A stretch of DNA of 64,000 nt from Blautia sp. An249 (GCF_002159835.1 NZ_NFJL01000001.1:1-64000), one strand, 5' to 3'. Shown: positions 8,384 to 17,898, counted from the stretch's first letter. Numbers and translations: made by a program. Notes: a model not told the origin generated them from the letters alone.

Positions 8384-9297
8384 ACGTCCTCACAATCCAA
8401 AACTTATCAAAAAGTTTCGGAAAGCAGAAAATCATTGACAATCTTAATCTGTCTGTACCAGAGGGAAGTGTCTTTGGCTTCATAGGGAAAAACGGAGCTG
8501 GTAAAACAACGACCATGAAAATGGTATTGGGACTATTACAGCCCGACAACGGAGAAATCCATGTTTGCAATGAGTCTGTCTGCTTTGGACAGACAAGAAC
8601 AAATCAATATATCGGATATTTGCCGGACGTCCCGGAATTTTATAACTATATGACGCCGATACAGTATCTAAAGCTATGCGGAGAAGTCATTGGTATATCA
8701 AAAGCCGAAATATCAAAAAGAAGTGAAGAACTTCTCTCCCTTGTCGGCCTAAATAATGTAACAAAGCAAATCGGCGGGTTTTCTCGCGGTATGAAGCAAC
8801 GATTGGGAATTGCGCAGGCATTGCTCACACAGCCCAAATTGCTGATTTGTGATGAACCAACAAGTGCGCTTGACCCCGTAGGCAGAAAAGAAATTTTGGA
8901 TATTCTCTATAAAATCAGAGGTACGACAACGGTGTTATTTTCCACACACATTCTTTCTGATGTAGAGCGTATTTGCGATCACGCCGCTTTTTTGAACGAG
9001 GGAAAAATCGCTGTCATTGGAACACTCGCAGAAATTAAGGCTTTGCATGGACATGACAGCTTGCTTTTGGAATTTTCAGCCGATAAAGATTTGCGTCTTT
9101 TCAAGAAACAAAAATCCATAGAGCCATTGTTACTCCATTCCGAAGAAAATAACAGGGAACTTATTTTACATAGCCGCGATATGGTAAGTGTGCAAAAATC
9201 CTTGTTTCGTGTACTTGCGGAAACAGGGATTTGCCCCATAAGGATAGAACTTATGGAGCCGTCCCTTGAAAGTCTGTTTTTGGAGGTAGTGAAATGA
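8380..9297 (+). CDS. ABC transporter ATP-binding protein (YxlF-like)
   Basis: 305 residues. Walker A is GKNGAGKTT, the signature is FSRGMKQRLGIAQALL and Walker B is LLICDEPTSALDP, with a C-terminal extension of about 80 residues. The start codon overlaps the previous stop as ATGA, and its own stop overlaps the permease start the same way. It is the energy subunit of an ABC-2-type exporter of unknown substrate. Antibiotic or peptide export is typical for the class. Confidence 0.88.
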   Translation: MNVLTIQNLSKSFGKQKIIDNLNLSVPEGSVFGFIGKNGAGKTTTMKMVLGLLQPDNGEIHVCNESVCFGQTRTNQYIGYLPDVPEFYNYMTPIQYLKLCGEVIGISKAEISKRSEELLSLVGLNNVTKQIGGFSRGMKQRLGIAQALLTQPKLLICDEPTSALDPVGRKEILDILYKIRGTTTVLFSTHILSDVERICDHAAFLNEGKIAVIGTLAEIKALHGHDSLLLEFSADKDLRLFKKQKSIEPLLLHSEENNRELILHSRDMVSVQKSLFRVLAETGICPIRIELMEPSLESLFLEVVK

Positions 9298-10052
9298 GTG
9301 GATATATTGCTTTTGCCAAAAAAGAATTTACGGAAAATATGAAAAACTATCGTTTTCTCATCCTGTTCGCACTCTTTTTGATTTTCGGTATTATGAGTGC
9401 GTTTCTTGCAAAATTCACACCGGAAATTTTATCGGCTTTAGCCGCAGATATGGAAATGACTTCTGAACCAGTCGCTTTGGACGCATGGAAACAATTTTAC
9501 AAGAACATTTCCGGCGTTGGGTTCAGCGCATTTATCATTTTGTTTGGAAGCTGTCTGTCAAATGAATATTCCAAAGGAACCTTAGTTTTAATGGTCACAA
9601 AAGGATTATCGCGTAAAGCTGTTATTCTTGCAAAATATACGGCAGCCGCTGCACTTATGACAATCAGTTATTGGATTGGATATGCTGCGACATACGGCTA
9701 TACAGCCCTTTTATGGAATGATAGCAGTCTTTCAAATGTTGCTTTAGCTGCAGTTTCGCTTTGGATAGTTGGTTTTTTATATTTGAGTATTCTGATGATT
9801 GGGTGCGTGATATTCAAGCAGACTTTTACAAGCATACTCTTTACAGGCGGCATTGTTGCCCTTATATCTTTGATAGGAATGATTGAACCGATTGCTAAAT
9901 TCAATCCGTTTATTTTAACATCAAAAAATGTGGATTTAATTTCCGGCGAAGTTATTCCGGCAGAATTTGTAATACCAGCTTTCATTTCCGTCAGTTTATC
10001 CATTTTCGGATTGCTGATTGCTATTCGGCTTTTCAATAAAAAACAGCTTTGA
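9294..10052 (+). CDS. ABC-2-type transporter permease (YxlG-like)
   Basis: 252 residues with six predicted membrane segments. The N-terminal pattern is FAKKEFTENMKNYRFLIL, and the motif LSNEYSKGTLVLMVTKGLSR is common to ABC-2 permeases of the NatB/YxlG kind. It forms the membrane part of the exporter with the ATPase, to which it is coupled by a four-base overlap. It is the last gene of the operon; the AT-rich block ends shortly after it. Confidence 0.85.
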   Translation: MSGYIAFAKKEFTENMKNYRFLILFALFLIFGIMSAFLAKFTPEILSALAADMEMTSEPVALDAWKQFYKNISGVGFSAFIILFGSCLSNEYSKGTLVLMVTKGLSRKAVILAKYTAAAALMTISYWIGYAATYGYTALLWNDSSLSNVALAAVSLWIVGFLYLSILMIGCVIFKQTFTSILFTGGIVALISLIGMIEPIAKFNPFILTSKNVDLISGEVIPAEFVIPAFISVSLSIFGLLIAIRLFNKKQL

Positions 10053-10140
10053 ACAGTAAATATAAAATGATTAAGACTTGTGATTGTTTGGATAAATAAT
10101 TTCATACTCTTGCTTATCTTTTTCTTTTATTTGAGGATGG

Positions 10141-10168
10141 AAACGGCCCCGCCGAAGCGGGGCCTTCC
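10141..10168 (+). repeat. GC-rich hairpin at the island/ICE junction
   Basis: GGCCCCGC, loop CGAA, GCGGGGCC, with weaker outer pairing GGAA/TTCC. It lies at the point where AT-rich sequence changes to GC-rich ICE sequence and where the helicase fragment begins. It could be a terminator fragment or a recombination scar. Confidence 0.5.
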
Positions 10169-10170
10169 GA

Positions 10171-11091
10171 TTGGAGAATAAACAGAAATTCATCAGCCAG
10201 ATTATGACCAGTAAATCCCCCGTCCGTGCCTGCGAGGACGTGGATGATGCGGCGCTCTCCTATGCGGAGATCAAGGCGTTGGCCACGGGCAATCCCTACA
10301 TCAAAGAAAAGATGGATCTGGATATACAGGTCAGCAAGCTGAAACTGATGAAAGCCAACCACACCAGCCAGAAGTACCGGCTGGAAGCGAATATCGCAAA
10401 GGATTACCCGATGCAGATCACGGCGGCAAAGGAGCGCCTGGAAGGACTGAAAGCAGATAAGGAAGCGGTTCATCCATTTTTGGAGAAAGCGAAGGACGAG
10501 TTTTCCATGGACATCGGCGGAAAGATCTATACCGACCGGAAAGAAGCAGGAACCGCCCTGATCGCCGCCTGCGCCGGGTTAAAGGCTGTCCGCACTTCCG
10601 GGCGGGTGGGGGAGATTTACGGCTTCCATCTGTTTTCAGAATTTGACAGCTTCAACCAGAAGTACATCCTAACCATCAAAGGCCAGTGCAGCTACAAGGT
10701 GGAAGTGGGCAAGGACGCCCTTGGCAACCTGCAGCGTATCAGCAACGCCCTGTACGGCATCGAAAAGAAAGTGGCGGAAACACAGAACAAGCTGGATACC
10801 TTACAGCAGCAATTAGCCACGGCAAAAGAGGAAGTAGCAAAACCGTTCCCGAAGGAGCAGGAACTGGCAGAAAAATCGGAGCGGCTGGCGGAGCTGAACG
10901 CTTTATTGAATATGGATGAGAAAGGTCCATCAGAAGCACTGGATGTGGATGAGGGGGCGGAGGAACCCATTGTTGCGGACAGCCCACGAAAGCCCTCTGT
11001 CCTTGGGAAACTCAAAGAAGCGAAAGAGCGGCTGTCAGCGGCCCAGGGGGAACAGGGGCAGCCAAAGCACAGACAGGAGCAATTCATATAA
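10171..11091 (+). pseudogene. ICE helicase/methylase-type protein, C-terminal fragment
   Basis: 306 residues that read as the tail of the very large helicase (SNF2/DEAD-like) proteins of Tn1549-type conjugative elements: QKFISQIMTSKSPVRACED, ALSYAEIKALATGNPYIKEK, then a long coiled coil and an acidic linker. None of the helicase motifs are present. The frame closes at a TGA just upstream (10132-10134), so at least a thousand residues are missing. A TTG at the left end could start translation of the fragment, but the full activity is lost. Confidence 0.7.
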
Positions 11092-11100
11092 AAGAAGTCC

Positions 11101-11126
11101 CATCCCGCCGGGAAACTGGCGGGATG
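11101..11126 (+). repeat. intergenic hairpin
   Basis: CATCCCGCC and GGCGGGATG form a 9-bp stem just ahead of the next ribosome site. Such hairpins are usual between genes of this element type. Confidence 0.5.
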
Positions 11127-11150
11127 GCTTGATGGAGGAAAATCGCATAT

Positions 11151-14100
11151 ATGGCAGAAAACAGAAATGAGCGGATGCAGGAGATTACGCAGCGCCTGGA
11201 GCAGGGCGTGAAAGAAATCTTTACATCAGAGATGTATATGGAATATCTCAATACCATGTCAAAATTCCATAATTACAGTTTTAATAACACCATGCTGATC
11301 CACATGCAGAAACCGGACGCAACCCTTGTGGCCGGCTACCAGGCATGGCAGAAGAAATTTAAACGGCAGGTAAAGCGGGGCGAGAAAGGCATCCGGATTA
11401 TTGCGCCTGCCCCGATCCGGGAGAGGGAAGAAGTGGAGAAGATCGACCCGGAAACCCAGGAGCCAGTCTTAAAATCGGATGGGACACCGGAAACAGAGGA
11501 AGTGGTGTACACCATCCCCCGTTTCCGTGTCATGACGGTGTTTGATGTGTCACAGACGTATGGGGAACCGCTCCCGGAGATTGAGACGCCGGAGCTTATG
11601 GGAAGCGTGGAAAACTATGACACGTTTCTGCAGGCCGTCCGGGAGGTTTCCCCGGTGCCTATACGGTTTGACAATATTGAAAGCGGCGCAAAGGGATATT
11701 ACAGCAGCGCTGATAAAGAGATTGTCATCCAGGAGGGGATGAGCGAAAGGCAGACCATGAAAACCGGCATCCATGAGACGGCTCACGCAAAGCTCCATGG
11801 CCGTGACGTGATGGAGGAGCTAGGGGAGAAGAAAAGCCAGATGACAAAGGAAGTGGAAGCGGAGAGTACGGCCTATGTGGTCTGCCAGTATTTCGGCCTG
11901 GATACCTCGGATTATTCCTTCCCTTATATCGCCGGGTGGAGCAGCGATATGGAAATGCGGGAGCTTCGTGCATCCATGGATACCATACGCAGAACCGCCG
12001 GGGAATTGATCGACCAGATGGTAGAGCGGATGAGGGAAATCCAGAGGGAAGCGCAGCGCCAGAGCGAAACGGCCCTTTTTGAAAGCCGGGAGGACAGATA
12101 CGGGATTTATCAGCTTGCGGATGAGGGAAACGGGCAGGCGTACCGGTTCATGGGGATGATTTACCTGCAGGAGCGTGGCCTGACCGTGGATGGGGCGGAC
12201 TACCGGTTTGTGTACGGGGATGTTTTGGAAGAAGGGGAAAGCCTGGAGAGCCTGTACCAGAAATTCAACATGGAGCATCCCCAGGATTACACAGGCCATT
12301 CCCTGTCGGTCAGCGATGTGGTAATTATAAAGAAGGATGGCGGGCTGACCGCACACTATGTGGACAGCTTCGGCTATCAGGAACTGCCGGATTTTACCCG
12401 GCAGAGGCAGGCTTACCTGGAGAAAGGGGAAACGGCCCGGAACTATCCGCCCCTTTACCTGTCCAGCCTGACGTATGCGATGGAGCATGGAAACGTGGAC
12501 GCCTATCTGGATTCCAGGAAGCTGAACCTGGATTGCAGACGTGCCATTGAGGAAGCGGTCAGCGATAACTTTGACGGGTATCATCTGAAATCAGACGCCG
12601 CCGTGGGCGTGGTGGATACCTATGGCCCGGAGCGTGTGTCCTACGTCCTTGCCTGCACGGTGCAGCATCTGGAAAATGACGGGCGCTTCTCCAGGGATAC
12701 GAAAGAGTGGGCCGGCAGCTTTGCCATCCCGGAAAATGTCAGCCGTGGGGTTGACCACAATGGGGATTACGTTGTTTCCAGCCATCTCGCTGTCCTGGAG
12801 GGATTTATCCGCCTTGCAAGGGAAGAAATCGGCTCAAGGGAGAAAGAAGCGGAAAAGGAGACGGCACAGGTTGACAAAGATACCAGTGGACTTTTTGTGG
12901 AAGGGCATTTCGGAACCTGGCACACGGCGGAAACCCGTGAGATCATGGGAGCGCCCTTTTTCCGGATGGAGCATGATACCTACGGAAATACGGTGGCCGG
13001 CATTATCGTCAATGAAAAGGGAAAACTGGTGGCGGAAGATCTGGAACACGGGTTTGATGAGGGCGCTCTTGAAGCTATCCAGGAGTATCTGCAGGAAGAA
13101 AGTCCGATGCCCTTTCTCAAACAATTTTATGTGGTCAATGACGCTTATGGAATCCAGGCAGAGAGGGAATATCAGTATTTTGAACGCCTGGAGGACGCCT
13201 TGGATGCCTATCATAGCCTGCCGAACCATCTGCCAAAGCAGATCGGCATGGAAAGTAATGAAGCGGAACCGTCCAGAATGACGCTGCTTCGCTGCGAGAA
13301 CGGGATAGATACGATAGAGGACATCGGGCAGGCTTCTTTGTCGGGGAAATGGATGAAGCCGGAGACAGAAGCCGCCGTGAAAGAAGCAGAGGACTATCTG
13401 AACAGCCGTGACACGGAGGCTGCGTATGAGCTGGCCGGAGGAAAAGCCTATCTCTTTGTGCAGACCACAGGGGAGGGATATGATTATACCTTTTATAGTA
13501 TGGAGTTCCATGCGGTTGACGGCGGGATACTGGAGAACCAGGAATTATCCTTTGGAGAAGCGGTAGAGGACATTCTGGAGGGCGGCGGTTTTGGACGCTC
13601 GGACGGCAAGGTTATCGAATGTGAGAAGTTTCTGGAAACAGTGGAACGGGCAGAAGCGGTCTTGGAAAGACAAAAGGCGATGTTTGCGTACTATGGGAAT
13701 CTGGATGAAAAAGTGAAAATAGATTTAATCCAAAAAATCTTCCGATACTACACGGAACATGAGCCGGGAAGTGATATGCTGAAAGATTGGAATGGGGAAC
13801 CGGTTACAGAGGATGCGCCAGAGATTTACCAGATATTTGAGGTGATAGACTTCGCATTGGAGAGAAAGGACGCAGAACCATTCCTGAAATACTTGGAAAC
13901 GGTCATAGGCGAGCATGAGGCGGATGAGCCGATTGCAAAAGATGCGGCAGAGCTGTTGGAAGATATGAGGAAAGCGCTACAGGAGCCGGCCAAAGAGCCG
14001 ACGATTTCCTTTTACGTTGCAGAATGTATGGAGTTCCCGGTGCTTGGGGAATACCACGATAATCTGACCTTGGAGGAAGCGGTCAAGCTCTATGACGCCA

Positions 14101-14465
14101 TCCCTGCCGACCGAAGAAGCGGCATTAAAGGCATTGGCTTTTGCCTGGAGGACGGCAGCGATTATGACGGGGAGTATGAACTGATGAGGGCAGGCGTGGT
14201 TTCCAAAGATTTGATTGACCTGGTTCCCCATTATAAAGAAAGTCCCCTGGTGCAGAAAGCCGTTGCCGACCTGGAGCATATCTTATCCCAGCGGCAGGAA
14301 CAGGCAAAGGAGGCGGAGAAAACCGCAGAGAAAGGCGAGGGCACAAAGCAGTCTGTTATACAAGCCCTGTCGCAGTGGAGAGAAAAGCAAAAAGAGAAGG
14401 ATAAAGCGGAGCAGAAGGATATGGAACAATCAGGCAGCCGCAAGAAAGGGGAAATGGCATTATGA
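11151..14465 (+). CDS. large ICE protein: ArdC-like N-terminus, zinc-peptidase motif, YodL domain
   Basis: 1104 residues. Residues 1-135 resemble the ArdC N-terminal ssDNA-binding domain (FHNYSFNNTMLIHMQKP, AWQKKFKRQVKRGEKGIRI). A metalloprotease-like motif HETAH lies near residue 208, as in ArdC/ImmA-type proteins. A YodL-type segment follows near residues 370-430 (QDYTGHSLSVSDVVII), then an LPD28-like block near 590-650 (FFRMEHDTYGN, ADLEHGFDEGA-like), and a charged tail. These proteins occur in Tn1549-type ICEs and are thought to protect incoming DNA (anti-restriction). The reading frame is intact although neighbouring element genes are broken. It is coupled by ATGA to the next gene. Confidence 0.75.
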   Translation: MAENRNERMQEITQRLEQGVKEIFTSEMYMEYLNTMSKFHNYSFNNTMLIHMQKPDATLVAGYQAWQKKFKRQVKRGEKGIRIIAPAPIREREEVEKIDPETQEPVLKSDGTPETEEVVYTIPRFRVMTVFDVSQTYGEPLPEIETPELMGSVENYDTFLQAVREVSPVPIRFDNIESGAKGYYSSADKEIVIQEGMSERQTMKTGIHETAHAKLHGRDVMEELGEKKSQMTKEVEAESTAYVVCQYFGLDTSDYSFPYIAGWSSDMEMRELRASMDTIRRTAGELIDQMVERMREIQREAQRQSETALFESREDRYGIYQLADEGNGQAYRFMGMIYLQERGLTVDGADYRFVYGDVLEEGESLESLYQKFNMEHPQDYTGHSLSVSDVVIIKKDGGLTAHYVDSFGYQELPDFTRQRQAYLEKGETARNYPPLYLSSLTYAMEHGNVDAYLDSRKLNLDCRRAIEEAVSDNFDGYHLKSDAAVGVVDTYGPERVSYVLACTVQHLENDGRFSRDTKEWAGSFAIPENVSRGVDHNGDYVVSSHLAVLEGFIRLAREEIGSREKEAEKETAQVDKDTSGLFVEGHFGTWHTAETREIMGAPFFRMEHDTYGNTVAGIIVNEKGKLVAEDLEHGFDEGALEAIQEYLQEESPMPFLKQFYVVNDAYGIQAEREYQYFERLEDALDAYHSLPNHLPKQIGMESNEAEPSRMTLLRCENGIDTIEDIGQASLSGKWMKPETEAAVKEAEDYLNSRDTEAAYELAGGKAYLFVQTTGEGYDYTFYSMEFHAVDGGILENQELSFGEAVEDILEGGGFGRSDGKVIECEKFLETVERAEAVLERQKAMFAYYGNLDEKVKIDLIQKIFRYYTEHEPGSDMLKDWNGEPVTEDAPEIYQIFEVIDFALERKDAEPFLKYLETVIGEHEADEPIAKDAAELLEDMRKALQEPAKEPTISFYVAECMEFPVLGEYHDNLTLEEAVKLYDAIPADRRSGIKGIGFCLEDGSDYDGEYELMRAGVVSKDLIDLVPHYKESPLVQKAVADLEHILSQRQEQAKEAEKTAEKGEGTKQSVIQALSQWREKQKEKDKAEQKDMEQSGSRKKGEMAL

Positions 14466-15322
14466 AGCCGGCCCTTCATCAGTTCGCCCTTTACCAGTTA
14501 AAAGACCTTCCGGAAAACCGGCTGATCCGCTTCCGCCCCTATGAGACGCTGCAGAAACAGAACATCCAGGTGCGGTGTGAGAACTACGAACAGAAATACA
14601 TCGGGCAGATGGGGGAAAGTGACACGCCGGCAAGCATCCGGAAACGCTTTGACGAGCATCCGCCCCGCACCTTTGGTGGCCATTCCATCAGCGTCAGCGA
14701 TGTCCTGGTTTTAAACCATCAGGGAGAGGTAACGTCCTACTATGTGGAAAAGGACGGGTTTGTTGTAATTGCTGGATTTATCCGCACAGGCTCATCCAGT
14801 GCGCTCATTTCCTTTGACACCACGGATTTCCACATCGAGGGGAAAGAAGGGAGCTGGCTGGCCTATGACAGCATCCGCATCGACGGGCGGGAATTTTTCC
14901 TCATGGAGCATACGGTTTACGGGGCGGAAGCCGCCAATGTGGTTCTGGACGAACAGGGAAAGCTGATAGTGGATGATGTCTTTCACGGTTTTGATGAGAC
15001 GGTAAAGGCGCAGATCAAAGCGTATCTAAGTCCGCCGGGAAATACTTTGCCCCCGGAGCGGAAAGAAAAGCCGCCGCTTGAGAATTGGCAAAAGGCATAT
15101 GAAAACGGGGAATATCTTAGGAGCGCCGAGATAACAGAAGAACAAAACTACAATATGATCGACGGACGGATGAATAACCTGCCGCCAAAACCACGGAAGA
15201 TTGGTAAGCGTATCTCTGTCCTGGATCGGCTTCATCTCAAGCAAGCGGAGATTGCGGAAAAAACCGGGAGAGCAGCGCCGCAGATGGCGGCAGAGGAAGA
15301 TTTGGAGCGGAGAAGGAAATAA
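14462..15322 (+). CDS. YodL/LPD28/DUF4316-type ICE protein
   Basis: 286 residues. The N-terminal 110 residues carry a YodL domain (PRTFGGHSISVSDVLVLN), followed by an LPD28-like block (FFLMEHTVYGAEAANVVL, DDVFHGFDE) and an end with ISVLDRLHLKQAEIAEKTG typical of DUF4316 proteins. The order YodL-then-LPD28 repeats that of the 1104-residue neighbour, suggesting a shared role or ancient duplication. Its start overlaps the previous stop. The molecular function is unknown. Confidence 0.75.
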   Translation: MKPALHQFALYQLKDLPENRLIRFRPYETLQKQNIQVRCENYEQKYIGQMGESDTPASIRKRFDEHPPRTFGGHSISVSDVLVLNHQGEVTSYYVEKDGFVVIAGFIRTGSSSALISFDTTDFHIEGKEGSWLAYDSIRIDGREFFLMEHTVYGAEAANVVLDEQGKLIVDDVFHGFDETVKAQIKAYLSPPGNTLPPERKEKPPLENWQKAYENGEYLRSAEITEEQNYNMIDGRMNNLPPKPRKIGKRISVLDRLHLKQAEIAEKTGRAAPQMAAEEDLERRRK

Positions 15323-15326
15323 AATG

Positions 15327-15371
15327 AGAGGAAGATGTTGGCCTTATTGCGGCGGCATCTTCCTCTTTTTC
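15327..15371 (+). terminator. terminator of the ICE gene pair
   Basis: AGAGGAAGATG pairs with CATCTTCCTCT (11 bp, 18-base loop) and runs into TTTTTCT. It separates these genes from the convergent abiF gene. Confidence 0.75.
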
Positions 15372-16315
15372 TATGATGTCAGATGATAGCGGGTAATTGC
15401 CTTCCAATTTTTGGGAAATCCCATATGCGCTAAGAGTTCAGCTTCTGTAATATGTACTAGCTTTTTGCTTACATTGGTAATTTCAAAGGTTAGTTTTTTC
15501 TTAAAAGCCAGGAAATCCTCATTAGGCAGGAGGTAACGGAACGCAATCACAACGGCGAACAAATCTTGTTTTCCATAAATGTATTGATTGCCCTGACGGG
15601 GGATGTTCAGCTTTGCATGAAGCGGAGTGTCTAATATCTGGTCTACGGTTCGGTAAGTAAATAATCGGTCGCTATGAGCGCATACATTCCGGTATTTGGT
15701 TAAGACGGATAAAAACCGTTCAAGCTGTTTTTGGTTTACCATCGGAAAATGCTTGCATATCTTGGAACGCAGGGATTGTGTCAATACATTATACATTTTG
15801 GAAAGGCTTCCAAAAGATAAGATGCTGACTGCAATCCAGAGAGGAACGTTGCCATATTGAAGCCTGTAATAATTTACATAGGCATAGTCCGTGGTGGTCA
15901 CTGCGCCGTATAGCTTACGCATAAGTCCCGATATGGTTCTTTTGTTTCGTGATATATGATTGTAATTAGCAGGATTCATATATTCTGCCTGGGAAGTTCC
16001 GTGAAGCTCTACAAAATAGTAAGCAATCAGATTTCCGATATGGCGCTCTATCTGGAGCAGATATTTTAAAAACAGCTCTCTTAACTCGGAATCAAACTGA
16101 TAGAGTGCAACAATCTCATCAAAAGCAGTTCCAGGTTTATATTTTTTGGTAAACGGAATTCTGAATAATTCCTTATAACCGTCTATTAAAGAAAAATATC
16201 CGATTCGCTGCAGAAGTTCTTCTGCGGATTTTTCGTTTGCAATATCAAGTTGTTTATCAAATTTCAGATGTTTGATCTGTTGTGAAAAAGTCAAAAATTC
16301 TTTGGAAGCAGCCAT
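15371..16315 (-). CDS. abiF: AbiF/AbiD-type abortive infection protein (Abi_2, HEPN RNase-like)
   Basis: 314 residues covering the Abi_2 family: an N-terminal part with FSQQIKHLKFDKQLDI and LQRIGYFSLIDGYKELFR, a central helical region (LQIERHIGNLIAYYF), and a C-terminal HEPN-type catalytic motif R209-N210-x3-H214 (KYRNVCAHSDRL). Proteins of this family abort phage infection, presumably by RNA cleavage. A good ribosome site (AGGAG) precedes the ATG. The gene has no antitoxin protein next to it. Instead a short RNA with its own promoter and terminator lies directly upstream, as known for abiF loci. It sits as cargo inside the decayed conjugative element and is itself intact. Confidence 0.88.
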   Translation of the reverse strand: MAASKEFLTFSQQIKHLKFDKQLDIANEKSAEELLQRIGYFSLIDGYKELFRIPFTKKYKPGTAFDEIVALYQFDSELRELFLKYLLQIERHIGNLIAYYFVELHGTSQAEYMNPANYNHISRNKRTISGLMRKLYGAVTTTDYAYVNYYRLQYGNVPLWIAVSILSFGSLSKMYNVLTQSLRSKICKHFPMVNQKQLERFLSVLTKYRNVCAHSDRLFTYRTVDQILDTPLHAKLNIPRQGNQYIYGKQDLFAVVIAFRYLLPNEDFLAFKKKLTFEITNVSKKLVHITEAELLAHMGFPKNWKAITRYHLTS

Positions 16316-16333
16316 ATATTATCTCCTGTAATA

Positions 16334-16402
16334 TAAAAGAGGGAGAGACTCGAAAGCTCTCCCCCGCCTGTGGGCTTCGCAAGTTTCCACAGAACGATCA
16401 CT
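16334..16402 (-). ncRNA. abiF-associated small RNA (candidate RNA antitoxin/guide-like partner)
   Basis: Transcription predicted from about 16402 gives an RNA of roughly 70 nt. The first hairpin has stem CTGTGG/CCACAG (16387-16392 with 16368-16373) enclosing a small CTT-GCG-AAG hairpin. The second is GGGAGAG/CTCTCCC (16357-16363 with 16341-16347), followed by TCTTTT, an intrinsic terminator. It ends some 20 bases before the abiF start codon, so the gene would be expressed by read-through. A conserved RNA upstream of abiF genes is known from comparative searches; assignment to that family here is by position and shape, not by a covariance model. Confidence 0.72.
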
Positions 16403-16408
16403 GAACTA

Positions 16409-16437
16409 AATATAGCAAAACTGACGCAAAAAGTCAA
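16409..16437 (-). promoter_or_regulatory. promoter of the abiF small RNA
   Basis: On the minus strand TTGACT (16437-16432) and TATATT (16414-16409) are exactly 17 bases apart. This is the only strong promoter between the relaxase remnant and abiF. Confidence 0.75.
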
Positions 16438-16500
16438 TCCCGCAATTTAGCTCTATTTCAAGTATATGCACACTTAAAATAATAATGCAGAAAAATCGTC

Positions 16501-17784
16501 TCATTTTGAGCGAGTATTTTCTCTATCCTGTTCTGCCTGCCGGGAAAGGTCTTTCCCCAGAATAACAGTCACATTTGCCCGCACGGTCTTTAGCTCTTTT
16601 TCATGGCTGCGGAGTTTCTGGTAGGCTTCGTACTGACTGTCCTTCTGTGCCAGAAGATCTTCTTTTTCCGCTTTTAGCGCTTTCATGGAAGGCAGCTTTC
16701 CGCCGTTTGCGTGTTCCTTCAGCACTTTCCGGGCCGTCTCATAGAGCGTGATTTCAGACTGGTGTTCCTGACGGAACTTCTTTTTATTCTTAGAGCCGAG
16801 ATATTGTTTGTATACAGATTTATTAGCAAGGTACTGTCCGGTGTAATGGATTTGTGCATTGACGCTTTTCAAGTCCTGCTCTGTCTTTCGGAGTGCTTTT
16901 CGCATTTGGGAAGCCTGGGCTTGTGCCTTTTGGAAAGCGTCCGCTAAATCCTCCTCGCTCTGATACCCATACTCTTGGATGTAAGCGATGGTTTTGGCCA
17001 TCTGCTGTAAATTGGACAGCTTTACCTTCCTGGCATACGCCGCACTCTGCTGTGCTTTGACACAGCTCTGCAGATCCGTGACAAGACGGAGGTCGGATTT
17101 GATGAACAGGAAGGCCGGCAGTCTGGCAGAAGCGTCCTCAAGGGATTTTGCATTTTTCTCCAATACGGACAGCAGATGCGCTTTCTCATAACGGGTTCCC
17201 AGGCTCCTTCCGGTAATCGCCTTGTTTCGTTCCGGATGCTAATAGCTGAAACGGCCACGGCTGATTTTGAAGGAAATCTGATACTTTTCCCACAAGAAGT
17301 TTTGAAATTCCTCCAAAGAAGCGCAGACTACCGCCGCTTCGTCGATGGCGCTGCGGAGAAAATCTTTCTGCGTCTCGAAAGTTGTTTTTCGGGGAGTAAT
17401 GCCCTCCGATGCCATCTTTCGGTTTCGTTCCTCCATCTTTTTCTGCCCCCTGCGTCTTGCCTGATATTCCCGGTCAGTGATTCTCTTTTCTGCAGGAGTG
17501 AACAGGTCTACTTGATGAAGCTGCTCCCGATGGCAGAGATCCATCACTTCCTGCTTCAGATAATTCAGGTAATCGTTGGTAAGATGGTGCTTGTAACCGG
17601 CACGGGAATCGCAGGAGCGCTCCATAAAGTCCTGGTGCTCCACATCATATTTTCTCACGCTGTTGATCACGATATGTACATGAATGTTGCCGCTTTCGTT
17701 GCTGCCGTCCGTGTGGGTGCAGAACCAAAAGCCATGAAATGGGTTTTGAGTTACGCAGGCGAATCTTGCTCTGAAGAAGCTCTC
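16501..17784 (-). pseudogene. conjugative relaxase (MobP-type), N-terminally truncated with nonsense codon
   Basis: One frame holds the relaxase metal-binding region (NPFHGFWFCTHTDG, then NIHVHIVINSVRKYDVEH), a middle part, and a long coiled-coil tail ending ENTRSK. The frame is interrupted by a stop at 17239-17241 and closed upstream by a TAA at 17785-17787. The N-terminal catalytic part is therefore missing and the rest is split into about 180 and 245 residues. This enzyme would nick the transfer origin of the element; the element is no longer self-mobile through it. Confidence 0.8.
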
Positions 17785-17869
17785 TTAATATAAAAGCCGA
17801 TTTTAGAGAGAAAATGGTAATATGGTTTTCGTGATATAAATTCAACTACACAGGATGGAAATGAATTTC

Positions 17870-17898
17870 TTGTGTTTTTTCAAAAAATTGAATATAAT
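17870..17898 (+). promoter_or_regulatory. promoter of the ArsR-TetR genes
   Basis: TTGTGT and TATAAT with a 17-base spacer, about 50 bases before the ArsR start codon. Confidence 0.55.

Noticed and set aside
11820..12584. Minus-strand frame of 254 codons within the ArdC/YodL gene
   Set aside because: Antisense shadow without start signals; the plus-strand protein shows the conserved domains.
16334..16402. Riboswitch explanation for the structured leader of abiF
   Set aside because: The small hairpins match no metabolite riboswitch I know, and the early terminator with its own promoter fits the abiF RNA better.
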